64,000 nt of DNA from NCBI RefSeq assembly GCF_040183065.1, contig NC_091125.1, positions 117,910,121 to 117,974,120 on the forward strand. Direction: 5' to 3'. A program made the translations under genes and the position numbers. This stretch comes from Periplaneta americana. Taxonomy: Eukaryota > Arthropoda > Insecta > Blattodea > Blattidae. Of this stretch, positions 1-9,500 are shown one piece after another. The first letter of the stretch is position 1. Every line of letters begins with the position of its first letter. The notes under the pieces were generated by a model. That model was given only the letters and a program-made list of their open reading frames with translations. It made no database searches and was not told the DNA's origin.

Positions 1-763
1 AATATCGAGAATCCTGGTAATATTTTTTGGGGCAGCTCCATAACACCAGACTAATCTGACATAGTATGAGCATGCTGATCCGAAACGGAAGTTAGTGGTG
101 CTAATTCAAACATTATCCATTAGAGCACAGTAAAGAATGACATATAATAAATAATAATGTAAATCTTCGCCAAAGCGGTTTTATGGCTGCTTTGGCATTG
201 TGTTATTGGTCCAGGGAAAAAACTAGCTTTTACAAAAACACTTGCAGCAGCTATAATTATTATTTACCACTTTGGCGAAATTTACCAAATAAGTAATATA
301 ATTTGCAAATAGTCTATAATTCAATGTCTATTGTTTTCTGAGATTACCAGAATTTTCTCACTTTTTCTTATAACAGGTATGAACATAAATTACTCATGTT
401 TTTCAGATGAATCTTATTAGACTGGGATTACAATCATTTGTTTTCTTTACATTTTGTTACGGTGAATTTCTTGAAGTTTGACAAATACAAGCTCCATGTA
501 TCTGATTACAGTCAACGGTAGAGTGAAAGAATGCAAGACGGGCCTGATTCAATATTATCAAGGTCTAGTTTCCACAAATGCGAAGAAACACAAGTTGAAT
601 GTCATCCAATCATGAATCAGAAGCGTGGCGACGATCTTTTGTTTTTACCTCTTTCATTGTAAATGTGTCCATATTGCCACTGAAATATTAAGTAAAATAA
701 TATTAATTTAAAATTACATAATATGAGGGACGATATTTTGATTGAATATGTCAGGTCGCATAA
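1..763. other. AT-rich flank, no gene recognised
   Basis: I see no exon, RNA gene or full transposon here apart from the short foldback at 159-285. It may be intron or upstream flank of the RNF8-type gene, but the missing N-terminal FHA exon was not found here. Confidence 0.4.
159..285. repeat. Short foldback repeat (MITE-like)
   Basis: The arm at 159-179 (containing TCGCCAAAGCGGT) is nearly the reverse complement of the arm at 266-285 (ACCACTTTGGCGA). The loop is about 85 bp. The arms are flanked by AT-rich DNA with no clear target duplication. A small non-autonomous DNA element is likely; the family is not recognised. Confidence 0.45.
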
Positions 764-767
764 ATAT

Positions 768-1538
768 TGTGACAGCGACGTGAGATTCGAACTCACGACC
801 AGCATCCCGCGAGAGATCATATCGCGCGGGCTTCACGAGGCACTGAGGGACGGCGCGCGGCAGAGAGGGGAAAGGGCCAACGCAGCGAGAGAGTGGAGAG
901 AGAGTGCCCGCGCAACTGCTGCGTATGGAGTAGTGGGGGACGGACTCTCCCGACTCTTCCAGAAGTCCGTCGAAGTGGAAATATCCAGATAATTCTCTGC
1001 ACACCTGTAGAAATTTCTCGCAATTATGATTTCGCTATAAAAGAAGAAACGCCAGCGAACTCGAGCAGTTTTTCAGTTGATTAGTCAGCCAGTCAGTGAG
1101 AAAGCCGGAGCAAGCAAGCCAGTCTTATGTACCGGAGTTCGACTCGAGTGTGCGTCCGCAACTGTATCAGCATCCGAAGGCCTGAGTTCGAGTTCAGTGG
1201 ACCGCAGTTGGAGGGACCTGAGTTCGAGTACAGTGAACTGTCTCTGAAGGTCTGTGGTTCGAGATACTGTGAACTCGAGTTACTGAGCTAGAAGAACTGT
1301 GAACGGAGAACTGATAGTTCTGATTTGTAAATAGTGCTTTGTAAATATTAGTTAAGATTAACAGTTCATTGTTGTTCGTACTAGTCCAAGTAAATTGTCA
1401 TTGTCGTCGGTGGAGTGCTATAACGAATACTGTGTTGAGTGAAAATCCAATTGTTGATGAGAGCGTTTAAGGCGAATTGTAGAAAAGAATTATTGTTGGA
1501 AGAATAAAATTCCATTGTTGAGTTGAATTAAATTTACA
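768..1538 (+). repeat. 5' LTR
   Basis: The LTR is 771 bp, TG...CA bounded, and matches 3717-4458 except for small indels near 862-874, 1232-1242 and 1455-1467 that are present only here. It contains a TATA box, a polyadenylation hexamer at 1503-1508, and several imperfect copies of a GAGTTCGAGT motif between about 1136 and 1290. Confidence 0.9.
1036..1043 (+). promoter_or_regulatory. TATA box of the 5' LTR
   Basis: TATAAAAG lies in the middle of the LTR. An initiator-like GCAGTT places a possible start near 1067, 31 bp downstream. The identical box in the 3' LTR is at 3974-3981. Confidence 0.65.
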
Positions 1539-1539
1539 T

Positions 1540-1557
1540 TGGTGTCAGAAGTGGGAT
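1540..1557 (+). other. Putative primer-binding site
   Basis: TGGTGTCAGAAGTGGGAT starts 2 bp after the 5' LTR end. TGG is the expected complement of a tRNA CCA end. I did not assign the priming tRNA. Confidence 0.7.
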
Positions 1558-1567
1558 ATTATCGACA

Positions 1568-3667
1568 ATGGAGAACCTACAGCAGATCCTGCAAGCCATC
1601 GCAGAAATGAAAGCAGAAATGAACATGCACATTAGTGAAGTAAAAGATAACATGAACGACATGAACAGGCACATCAGTGAGGTCAAGAACGATATAAGTG
1701 AAGTGAAAACAGAGATGAAAAGTGACATAAGCGGAGTGAAAGATGACGTCACTACGCAAATTGAAAGAGTTTCGGCCCACGTAGATGGAATTGCCGCCAT
1801 TGTGAAAGACGAACTTAAGGCCGATTTGGATAAACTAAACCAGAATTTTACAACTATAAACGAGACAGTAGCCGAGTTGAGAAAGGATGTAGACCATTTC
1901 GATGGCAAAATCCGCGATCTCGAGCGTCGTCAAGAGCAGACGAGCGAGTTGCTGGACAAGACGAGTGAGATGATGGACAAACACGCTGAGGAAAACAAGC
2001 ACATTCTCGCGTTGGTGGATCGCCAGGCTAGAGAACATAAACAGATAGTTGCTGAGGAGGTTCGACGTGCCATGCAAGAAGCGGCCACAGAGTTGAGGAC
2101 TCCATATAGTGGCCCTGTGGAACCATCGCCTTCAGCCAGACATTACAACGTCAAGACGCCGAAGTTCGACGGTACGACGTCTTGGGCGATATTCCGTCGC
2201 CAATTCGAGGCCACCGCTGCACATAATGGGTGGATGCCAGCGGAGAAGACTACCCAGCTGTTGACCACGCTTCAAGGACAGGCGTCGGAGATTCTTCACA
2301 GCGTGCCGAAAGATGGGACAGCCGCTGAGATTATGGCGGCCTTGGAGGGACGTTATGGTGACCATCAACTTGCTGCAGCATTCAGGACCCAATTGAAAAC
2401 GAGGGTCCAACTGTCAGGCGAGTCCCTGCAAGAATTCGCGATGGCGGTGGAACAACTTGCCCATAAGGCCCTCAGGGGCCTGCCTACTGACTTCATCGCT
2501 GGAGAGGCTGCCTACACTGGCAGCAGAGTTCGAGACCCGGAAATAAGACAACAGCTACTCCTGGCAGAGCATCGCACTATCAACGCAGCTCTGGTGGCGG
2601 CCCTCAGGATGGAGGCGGCCAAGTCGGCGGCGGGAGTCTCAACACCGCACTGGATCAGGAGCGTCACGGCGACGGATGCTGGGGGGCGCCAACCGAAGCC
2701 ACCCGAGCAGCAGTCAACGGAGCGGCGGAGACGACGGGTGCCCACCTGCTGGTCCTGTGGCAAACCAGGACACTTGAGAAGGGACTGTGACCAATCCAGC
2801 CACAGGCAGGAGAGAGAGGTGGCTGACGTCGAGGAGCGCCAGCAGTCAACGGAGCGGCAGAGACGACTGGCGCCCATCTGCTGGTCCTGCGGGAGGCCGG
2901 GACACCTAAGGAGGGACTGCGACCACTCTGGCCACCGGCCGGAGAGAGAGGTGGCAGACATCGAGAGGAGTCAACAGTCGCCTGAGCAACGGGGACGACG
3001 GGTGCCCACCTGGTGGTCCTGCGGTGAACCTGGGCACTTGCGGAGGAGTTGCGACCGACCTGGCTACAGTCAGGAGAGAGAGGGGGCCGATGCTAGGAGG
3101 AGCACGTCGGCGCCATCATCACCGTCCCCTCGGCTCGTCCTGAAACCGGTCGACAGAAGATGCGACGATGGGCTGATTGCTGAAGGACGGATAAAAGGCC
3201 GTCCATGCAGAGTACTGGTGGACACCGGGGCGATGCTCACTATCGCCAGACCAGACGTCGTGCGTGGCCTACCTGGGAGGACGCCGCTGCGCCAATACGA
3301 GCTACGGACTGCTTCAGGCGAGAGCTTGCCCATCCAGAGAGAGGTCTTCCTGGACCTGACCTTGGGGAAGAGGAAACTGGAGATGTGGGTGTTCGTCGCC
3401 AACATCACCCAGGACGTCGTCCTGGGACTCGACGCCATGTGGTTACTCGATGCGACGGTGGACGTCCGGCGCTGTATACTCCGTCTTGGTCGGGATGATG
3501 GACGCCGAGGACCAACCCGTGGCCAGCGAGCTCTCCTTGGAGGGCCAAGGGGAAAAGCAAGATGGCGCCCACGCAGAACGAGTATCGCTGCCCAGCCAAG
3601 CCAAGGATGGGGTGGCGCCACCATAAGGAGGGAGCAGCCGGAGGACCCCAAACGTTGGACCGACTAG
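1568..3667 (+). CDS. Gag-protease polyprotein of LTR retrotransposon, 699 aa
   Basis: The frame is uninterrupted from an ATG 10 bp after the PBS. Residues 1-165 are a predicted coiled coil with repeated SEVK/DI units. Residues about 190-340 resemble a retrotransposon gag capsid region (KTPKFDGTTSWAIFRRQFEA). Three CCHC zinc knuckles follow, spaced exactly 44 residues apart: 394-407 (CWSCGKPGHLRRDC), 438-451, and 482-495, where the first Cys is Trp. A retropepsin-like domain follows with catalytic D552-T553-G554 in LVDTGAM and a VLGLD flap-side motif near 618-622. The frame then runs through a basic tail and stops 49 bp before the 3' LTR. Full pol is absent. The knuckles would bind RNA, and the protease would process the polyprotein. 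An alternative explanation is an internal deletion derivative of a complete gypsy element; the intact frame suggests it spread or was recently active. Confidence 0.9.
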   Translation: MENLQQILQAIAEMKAEMNMHISEVKDNMNDMNRHISEVKNDISEVKTEMKSDISGVKDDVTTQIERVSAHVDGIAAIVKDELKADLDKLNQNFTTINETVAELRKDVDHFDGKIRDLERRQEQTSELLDKTSEMMDKHAEENKHILALVDRQAREHKQIVAEEVRRAMQEAATELRTPYSGPVEPSPSARHYNVKTPKFDGTTSWAIFRRQFEATAAHNGWMPAEKTTQLLTTLQGQASEILHSVPKDGTAAEIMAALEGRYGDHQLAAAFRTQLKTRVQLSGESLQEFAMAVEQLAHKALRGLPTDFIAGEAAYTGSRVRDPEIRQQLLLAEHRTINAALVAALRMEAAKSAAGVSTPHWIRSVTATDAGGRQPKPPEQQSTERRRRRVPTCWSCGKPGHLRRDCDQSSHRQEREVADVEERQQSTERQRRLAPICWSCGRPGHLRRDCDHSGHRPEREVADIERSQQSPEQRGRRVPTWWSCGEPGHLRRSCDRPGYSQEREGADARRSTSAPSSPSPRLVLKPVDRRCDDGLIAEGRIKGRPCRVLVDTGAMLTIARPDVVRGLPGRTPLRQYELRTASGESLPIQREVFLDLTLGKRKLEMWVFVANITQDVVLGLDAMWLLDATVDVRRCILRLGRDDGRRGPTRGQRALLGGPRGKARWRPRRTSIAAQPSQGWGGATIRREQPEDPKRWTD

Positions 3668-3703
3668 CAGCCTACCAAGGGACTGCCCGAGACGAGCAGT
3701 CCT

Positions 3704-3716
3704 AAGGAGGGAGCAA
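3704..3716 (+). other. Polypurine tract
   Basis: AAGGAGGGAGCAA directly abuts the 3' LTR, the position for plus-strand priming. A near copy (AAGGAGGGAGCAG) lies inside the ORF around 3625-3637. Confidence 0.75.
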
Positions 3717-4458
3717 TGTGACAGCGACGTGAGATTCGAACTCACGACCAGCGTCCCGCGAGAGAGCATATCGCGCGGGCTTCACGAGGCACTGAGGGAT
3801 GGCGCGCGGCGGAGAGGGGAAAGGGCCAACGTGGAGAGAGAGTGCCCGCGCAACTGCTGCGTACGGAGTAGGGGGGGACGGACTCTCCCGACTCTTCCAG
3901 AAGTCCATCGAAGTGGAGATATCCAGATAATTCTCTGCACACCTGTAGAAATTTCTCGCAATTATGATTTCGCTATAAAAGAAGAAACGCCAGCAAACTC
4001 GAGCAGTTTTTCAGTTGATTAGTCAGCCAGTCAGTGAGAAAGCCAGAGCAAGCAAGCCAGTCTTGTGTACCGGAGTTCGACTCGAGTGTGCGTCCGCAAC
4101 TGTATCAGCATCCAAAGGCCTGAGTTCGAGTTCAGTGGACCGCAGTTGGAGGGACCTGAGTTCGAGTACTGTCTCTGAAGGTCTGTGGTTCGAGATACTG
4201 TGGACTCGAGTGACTGAGCTAGAAGAACTGTGAACGGAGAACTGATAGTTCTGATTTGTAAATAGTGCTTTGTAAATATTAGTTAAGATTAACAGTTCAT
4301 TGTTGTTCGTACTAGTCCAAGTAAATTGTCATTGTCGTCGGTGGAGTGCTATAACGAATACTGTGTTGAGTGAAAATCCAATTGTTAAGGCGAATTGTAG
4401 AAAAGAATTATTGTTGGAAGAATAAAATCCATTGTTGTGAGTTAAATAAAACGTTACA
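3717..4458 (+). repeat. 3' LTR
   Basis: The LTR is 742 bp and matches 768-1538. It carries TATA at 3974-3981 and AATAAA at 4421-4426 and 4445-4450, and ends TTACA. Target duplication ATAT follows at 4459-4462. Confidence 0.9.
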
Positions 4459-4462
4459 ATAT

Positions 4463-5041
4463 ATATATTTCCTGTATATAGCATAAAATACATTTTTGTT
4501 TAATATTTAAACCATTTTGCTAACACCACAATACACAATTTTCTCCATTTCCACATCAAGTAGCTAGACACCTCAGTGGGCGATGGGTATTAAGGTTTGT
4601 GAGAACACCAGTACAAGAAGTGGAAACAGCTTCCCTGCAAGGATCAGGAAGTGTCTCTTTTCTCTGAGACACTCATGGATTTCTACCGAGAAAGGTCTTT
4701 CTTGCTCGCAGTGAACAAATGCAATAAAAATGAATGCTAGCTTAGTGGCTGTGAGAAGTGTCCCAGGCATAAGTCAAGTAAACCATTGCTGCATGTTCAA
4801 TGAGATTGAAACCCTACCACATGTGCTTAGCTTCTGTAGAAAGGGAGAACTTTTAAGGATAAACCGCCATAATAGAGTTGCAACTGCTTCAGAGAGTGCA
4901 ACAAGTTTGAAGTGCATGAAGAGATTCATTGCATTTCAAACGAAGGTTCCACTAAGAGAGCAGACATAGTTGTAATCGACAGACAGAGAAGTAAGAGGTA
5001 CAGAATTGACCCAATGGTACATTTTGAAAAAGGAGTCACTC
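4463..5041. other. Intergenic or intronic, nothing recognised
   Basis: AT-rich sequence with no exon-like frame that I can support. A plus-strand run of codons at 4730-4969 has weak similarity in feel to a LINE tail (FNEIETLPHVLSFC) but is too short to call. Confidence 0.3.
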
Positions 5042-5054
5042 AAGTACAAGATGT

Positions 5055-5494
5055 TGTTGTTGTTTTCTAATGCCAGGCATTTGACAATAAAGTCATTTGA
5101 CCTCTTGCACTCCAATATTTTTCAAAGATATTGTCATGGTTAGCCACTGACGCACAGATTTTGAGATGTTCTAAATCCATTTCTTGATTTGAGTTGCACA
5201 ATGGACAGTTAGGAGACTGATATATTCCAATTCTATGCAGATGCTTGGCCAAACAGTCATGGCCTGTTGCCAATCTAAATGCAGCTACAGACGATTTTCG
5301 TGGTAAATCGGGAATCAACTGTGGATTATGATGCAGGGAGTTCCATTTTTTCCCTTGAGATTGTGTTATCAAATTTTGTTTGTTGAAGTCTAAGTATGTA
5401 GATTTAATCAATCTTTTCACAGAGGAATACGTAGATTTAGTAACAGGTCTGTAAGTAGCAGTGCTGCCCTTCTTTGCTAAAGCATCCGCATTCT
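5055..5494 (-). mobile_element. 5'-truncated LINE (I/Jockey-type), 3' end
   Basis: It is near-identical to the 3' end of the larger LINE at 26639-27080. A 13-bp target duplication, AAGTACAAGATGT, flanks it (5042-5054 and 5495-5507). The 3' end is a GTTGTTGTTG-type repeat rather than poly(A). The minus-strand frame at 5067-5420 encodes the polypeptide after RNase H, ending near SARGQMTLLSNAWH. Confidence 0.85.
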
Positions 5495-5507
5495 AAGTAC
5501 AAGATGT

Positions 5508-6404
5508 AAATCTTGAGAAAAAACATCATGATCCTTGTTTTGTATATTTTTCACACAAATACAACATCGAGAACTGGGAAACAATTGGGTTGCTTTTTGG
5601 TGCAAGTGGAACAGTTACAAGATTTTCAGTTTATCTTTTCAACTGTTTCGGCCTGCACAGTTACCATCTTGAGGGCATCGGGCTCCAAATCTTAAGAGAC
5701 TCCTTAGCTATAGTACATAATTTTGTTTGGTGTAATGTATTGTAATAGTTTGTAATTTAGCCACCTGTGGCAGCACAGCTAGCTAGTGAACATTGAGTAC
5801 CGTGGTTTACACTAGACTGGAAGTAGCACTGCTACAGACGCTACCAGACTTTGTGAGAAATTTCTAGAACTTGAGATGCTTGGAAAACATGGAGACAGAC
5901 TGGTAGAGAGGGTGCTATGCCATTAGATTTAGATTGGTAGAGTTTAATTATGTATTTAGGTTTAGATAATAAAGTTTTCATGTAACCATGGCCACAATAC
6001 ATTTATATTCTTAAAAATCAAAATGTAATAACTTTTTGAAAGTGATAGCTGCCCACTCAAACTTACATAAAACAAAAACAGTTATTGTACTATTGCATTA
6101 AAATTATTAGCATACATAAATTAAATATTATCTTCTTTGGATTGATAAGTAGGCTGTATCTTCATGGTAACCCTTAGAAAGGGCAGCTATAACTTTTTTT
6201 TGTTATGTCTCTCTTGCATAGCAACCTGTACAATCCAGACAGCTGTGATGTTTTATATAATACATACATACATGTTTATAAGCAATTAGAATTGTTCAAT
6301 TACCAGTATTTTCTACAATTGTTCGTAGTTCGTACTGTCATAAAATTCTGTTCAATTAATGAAATATGTATGTTGCCATTTAATTTTTTTTTTTTTTTTT
6401 TCAG
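5508..6404. other. Upstream intron of the RNF8-type gene
   Basis: I recognised no exon. It ends in a long T tract and TTTTTCAG that form the acceptor of the first visible RNF8-type exon. Confidence 0.45.
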
Positions 6405-6565
6405 AGCACATTTGGAACATTTCTTAATAAAAGAAAACTGGAGAAAGACAAGCCAACCACATTAAAAGATGGTGACCAGATTGAATTCTCCACTTATAAC
6501 TTCACATTCTGCACCAAAGATACCTATTCACCTTGTAACAAAAAGATGAGGTTGGATATTAAAGT
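6405..6565 (+). CDS. RNF8: RNF8-type exon a: FHA second half
   Basis: Acceptor TTTTTCAG at 6404; donor AAAGT|GTAAGT. It is 161 nt, phase 0 in and phase 2 out. It encodes STFGTFLNKRKLEKD, aligned with the asparagine-containing last strands of FHA domains, then DGDQIEFSTYNFTFC. A canonical FHA has NG where this has FG. Confidence 0.85.
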
Positions 6566-9500
6566 GTAAGTACTTGACAATATAGGTCTACTAAAATTAT
6601 TTTGTCACATTGGTTTTATACGTGCAGTTTTGTGAACACTCCACCCTAGAATAAGATTGCATTTTCAAATCTACTACAAATAAACTGAATTCAGATATTG
6701 ACTCCTCATTCGAAATGTATAGCATCGAAATGTAAGTTACTGAGATAACCTTTTTAGGTCCCTTGCTGCAGTGTATGTATTCTCACGATATATTGCATTC
6801 TCAGGTGGGACATTGTGTTGTAGAGACATTTGTGCTTAAATCAGCAGCTAGGTGGGGCGAGAAACAGCTAGCCAGTAATTTTGTCTGAATAGGATTATTT
6901 TACATGCCATAAATTTAAAATATGGCATGTCTAGTGTTTGTTCTTCTGAAGGATTCTTAAAATACCTTGTTGATCCATCATTATTGGCCTGGTATGAAAT
7001 CTATGCTTTTGGGAGATATGATTGTTCAGATGCACTTTCTTTTTAATATATTTCGTAATTCATCTTGCACTTTGTGGTCTGGAGTTCTTTATGCACGATA
7101 ATAAAGTTTGACTTCAAAAAAAGAAACCTTTAAAATATTTGAAGATCTGCATATAGCTGATGGAGACTTATATTGTTCAAGTAAATTTGTCATTTAGGCT
7201 ACATATGTATTTCTGGTGAATTCATAATATGGAAAAACAAATCATGCCAAGTAAGGAAACTTTATCTGAAACACGATTTCTGTTAACATGGTCACATTTT
7301 AGGAAATGGTTTAGATTTGTTATAAATTAATCCACTGGATTTTGAGATGCAATGCTGTATATTGAGTTAAATATTGATAGTTTATTTTGCTTTTAAACTC
7401 AGAGTTAAAAAATGTTTAAATTTCTTACTAAATTTTATACCAGCAATATGTGATACTCAACAGTTTTATCTATTCTCATGTAATATTATGCACTGTGGAG
7501 ATATCATCTGACTGAGCAGAATATGTATGCAAATGTTGTGTTATATTGAGACATATCAGAAGTTCTAAACAAGAACAAAGAAAACTGCACAAGAACATAC
7601 TTATTATGAGAAAAAACATTTTCTTGTCACGAAATCATCATTCCAATCAATGTACTTTACCATCTTTCTCAGAGTTGAAAAAGCTCTTGCAATGAAACTG
7701 CATTCTGGGATCTTGCAGGGAATGGGGCAATTGGAACTATCCGTAATCCTGAGATTTCTGTTGCGTCTTGTTTGCATTCATAGAACAAAATTTGAATATG
7801 ATATTTCTCTTGTGTGAGGTGTGATAATGTGGTAGGCCTACAGGTTTTAGTTTTACTATTCAGACATACATACCCTTATTCTGAGATGATGTAAGACAAT
7901 AGAGAGACATGGGGTTTGTGTAGAAAAAAAAATATTTTGTTGCTAGAGGATACAACAACAAATTTTGTAAACAGCAAAACTGTGAAATAAAATATAACTT
8001 TAAAAAATTTGGTTAATTACTTTGCTTTTGGAGTGACCCTCTATTTTAAAATCTATCATCATCATCGTCCTTCCAGGTATTAGGCCTAGTGACCTGTTAC
8101 GGTCTCCGTCCATCTTTTCAGGGGACATCCCAAAGATCGTCTTCCATGTGATATATAGTGGAGAATTTGTCTTGGGAGTCTGGAACGGTCCATTCTATTG
8201 ACATGGTTAAGCCATTTTTGTTTATAGTGGTTGAGATGTTCATAAATAGATGTAATTTTCAATTGTTTTGTAATTAGTTCATTCCTTTTATGGTTAAGCA
8301 AGCTGTAGCTGGCAGTCCTCCCTAGAAATCTCATTTCCCCAGTTAGATGTTGAACATCTGAGTTTCGGACAGTCCAGGCCTCACTACCATACACGAGGAC
8401 AGGTCTTGCTAGAACTTTATAAGCTTTTAACCTGGTATGTTTTTGGGTTTTCGTTGTTGTGAAAACCTGGTTGATGGTCCTTAAGGCTCCATTAAAATGT
8501 TGAATATTTTCAGATATATCAATAACAAGTAAATATGTCAAATTATAACGTAAATATTTAAATGAGTTTACCTGTTCTAACGTATGGGTTCCAATGCAAA
8601 TTTTACTCCTAACTGGCTGTTTACCTTGGAACGCCATAAAAAATCTATAATTTCCATATGTCCGTGATTTTGAACATCTATTATAATTGCAAAAAAATCA
8701 TTAAATTAAACACACACTTTGTTGTTTGGAGATGAGTATGAACCTTCACAGAAAGTTGTCCTCTGTTTCACAGAGATACAGATACTAATCGGAATAAGGG
8801 ACAGAAAACAGCGCAGAAGATTGACCTGGAAGAGGATAGACTTCAGGACAGTGGCAGTACTACAGTGCAGAAGGCAGAGGAGAGGAGGATGTCACAGAAC
8901 ACACTTCTGAAGGTACTACTGTATGTCACTGTTCTTCAAGAAATCTCTATAATCCCCGAAAATTGTCGACTGTTGCTTTGTAATGCTGTTATGCCATTTG
9001 TCTACTTTTGCTGATTAGACTGATGCAAAAATTCATTTTCCTCACTACATAGGTAGATGTCATAGATCGTTACGTTATATCTTTTGTTATCAGTTGAATT
9101 TTACTTACACTGTACACTTATGGTTAATATTCAGTATTTCTTATGTTATATAGGAAAAACAGGTCCTGGAAGAAAAGTTAAAAGAAATGCAGAATTTGTT
9201 AGAAGAAAAAGATAAAGCCCAAGAGATGCTAAATAAGAAACTACAACAAAAGGAAGAAGAAAGACTACGCGACCTGGTAAGTAGAGGAATTCTGTTAGTG
9301 TATCTATGACATAATCTTAAGAACCAATTAGCCATTCAGAAACATATGGATGTAGTTTCGGAATAATTCAGTTTTGTGTAGAAAATTTCGAGTTTTGCAA
9401 CCATGTGTTGAGATTTAAGTTGTCCGTAATTTCGAATGCTTAAAGATTTTATCCTCATTGCAGTACCAATCACCATTAGGAAAGGATGCTGTGCTGGTGG

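Larger units (their letters stand above)
764..4462 (+). mobile_element. LTR retrotransposon with gag-protease only (Ty3/gypsy-like)
   Basis: Two near-identical LTRs beginning TGTGACAG and ending TTACA flank a 2.2-kb interior. A 4-bp ATAT is present on both sides (764-767 and 4459-4462); the flanks are AT-rich, so this duplication is weak evidence on its own. A primer-binding-like sequence lies 2 bp after the 5' LTR, and a purine tract abuts the 3' LTR. The interior carries one long ORF that stops 49 bp before the 3' LTR. There is no room for reverse transcriptase, RNase H or integrase, so the element must be mobilised in trans if at all. The two LTRs differ by several small indels (771 versus 742 bp), so it is not a brand-new insertion. 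Confidence 0.9.

Noticed and set aside
3070-3651. 193-codon minus-strand frame
   Set aside because: Antisense of the gag-protease ORF in GC-rich sequence.
1-6404. Search for the missing N-terminal FHA exon of the RNF8-type gene
   Set aside because: No segment with GR...SRxH-type FHA residues and splice sites was found; it is probably upstream of the window.
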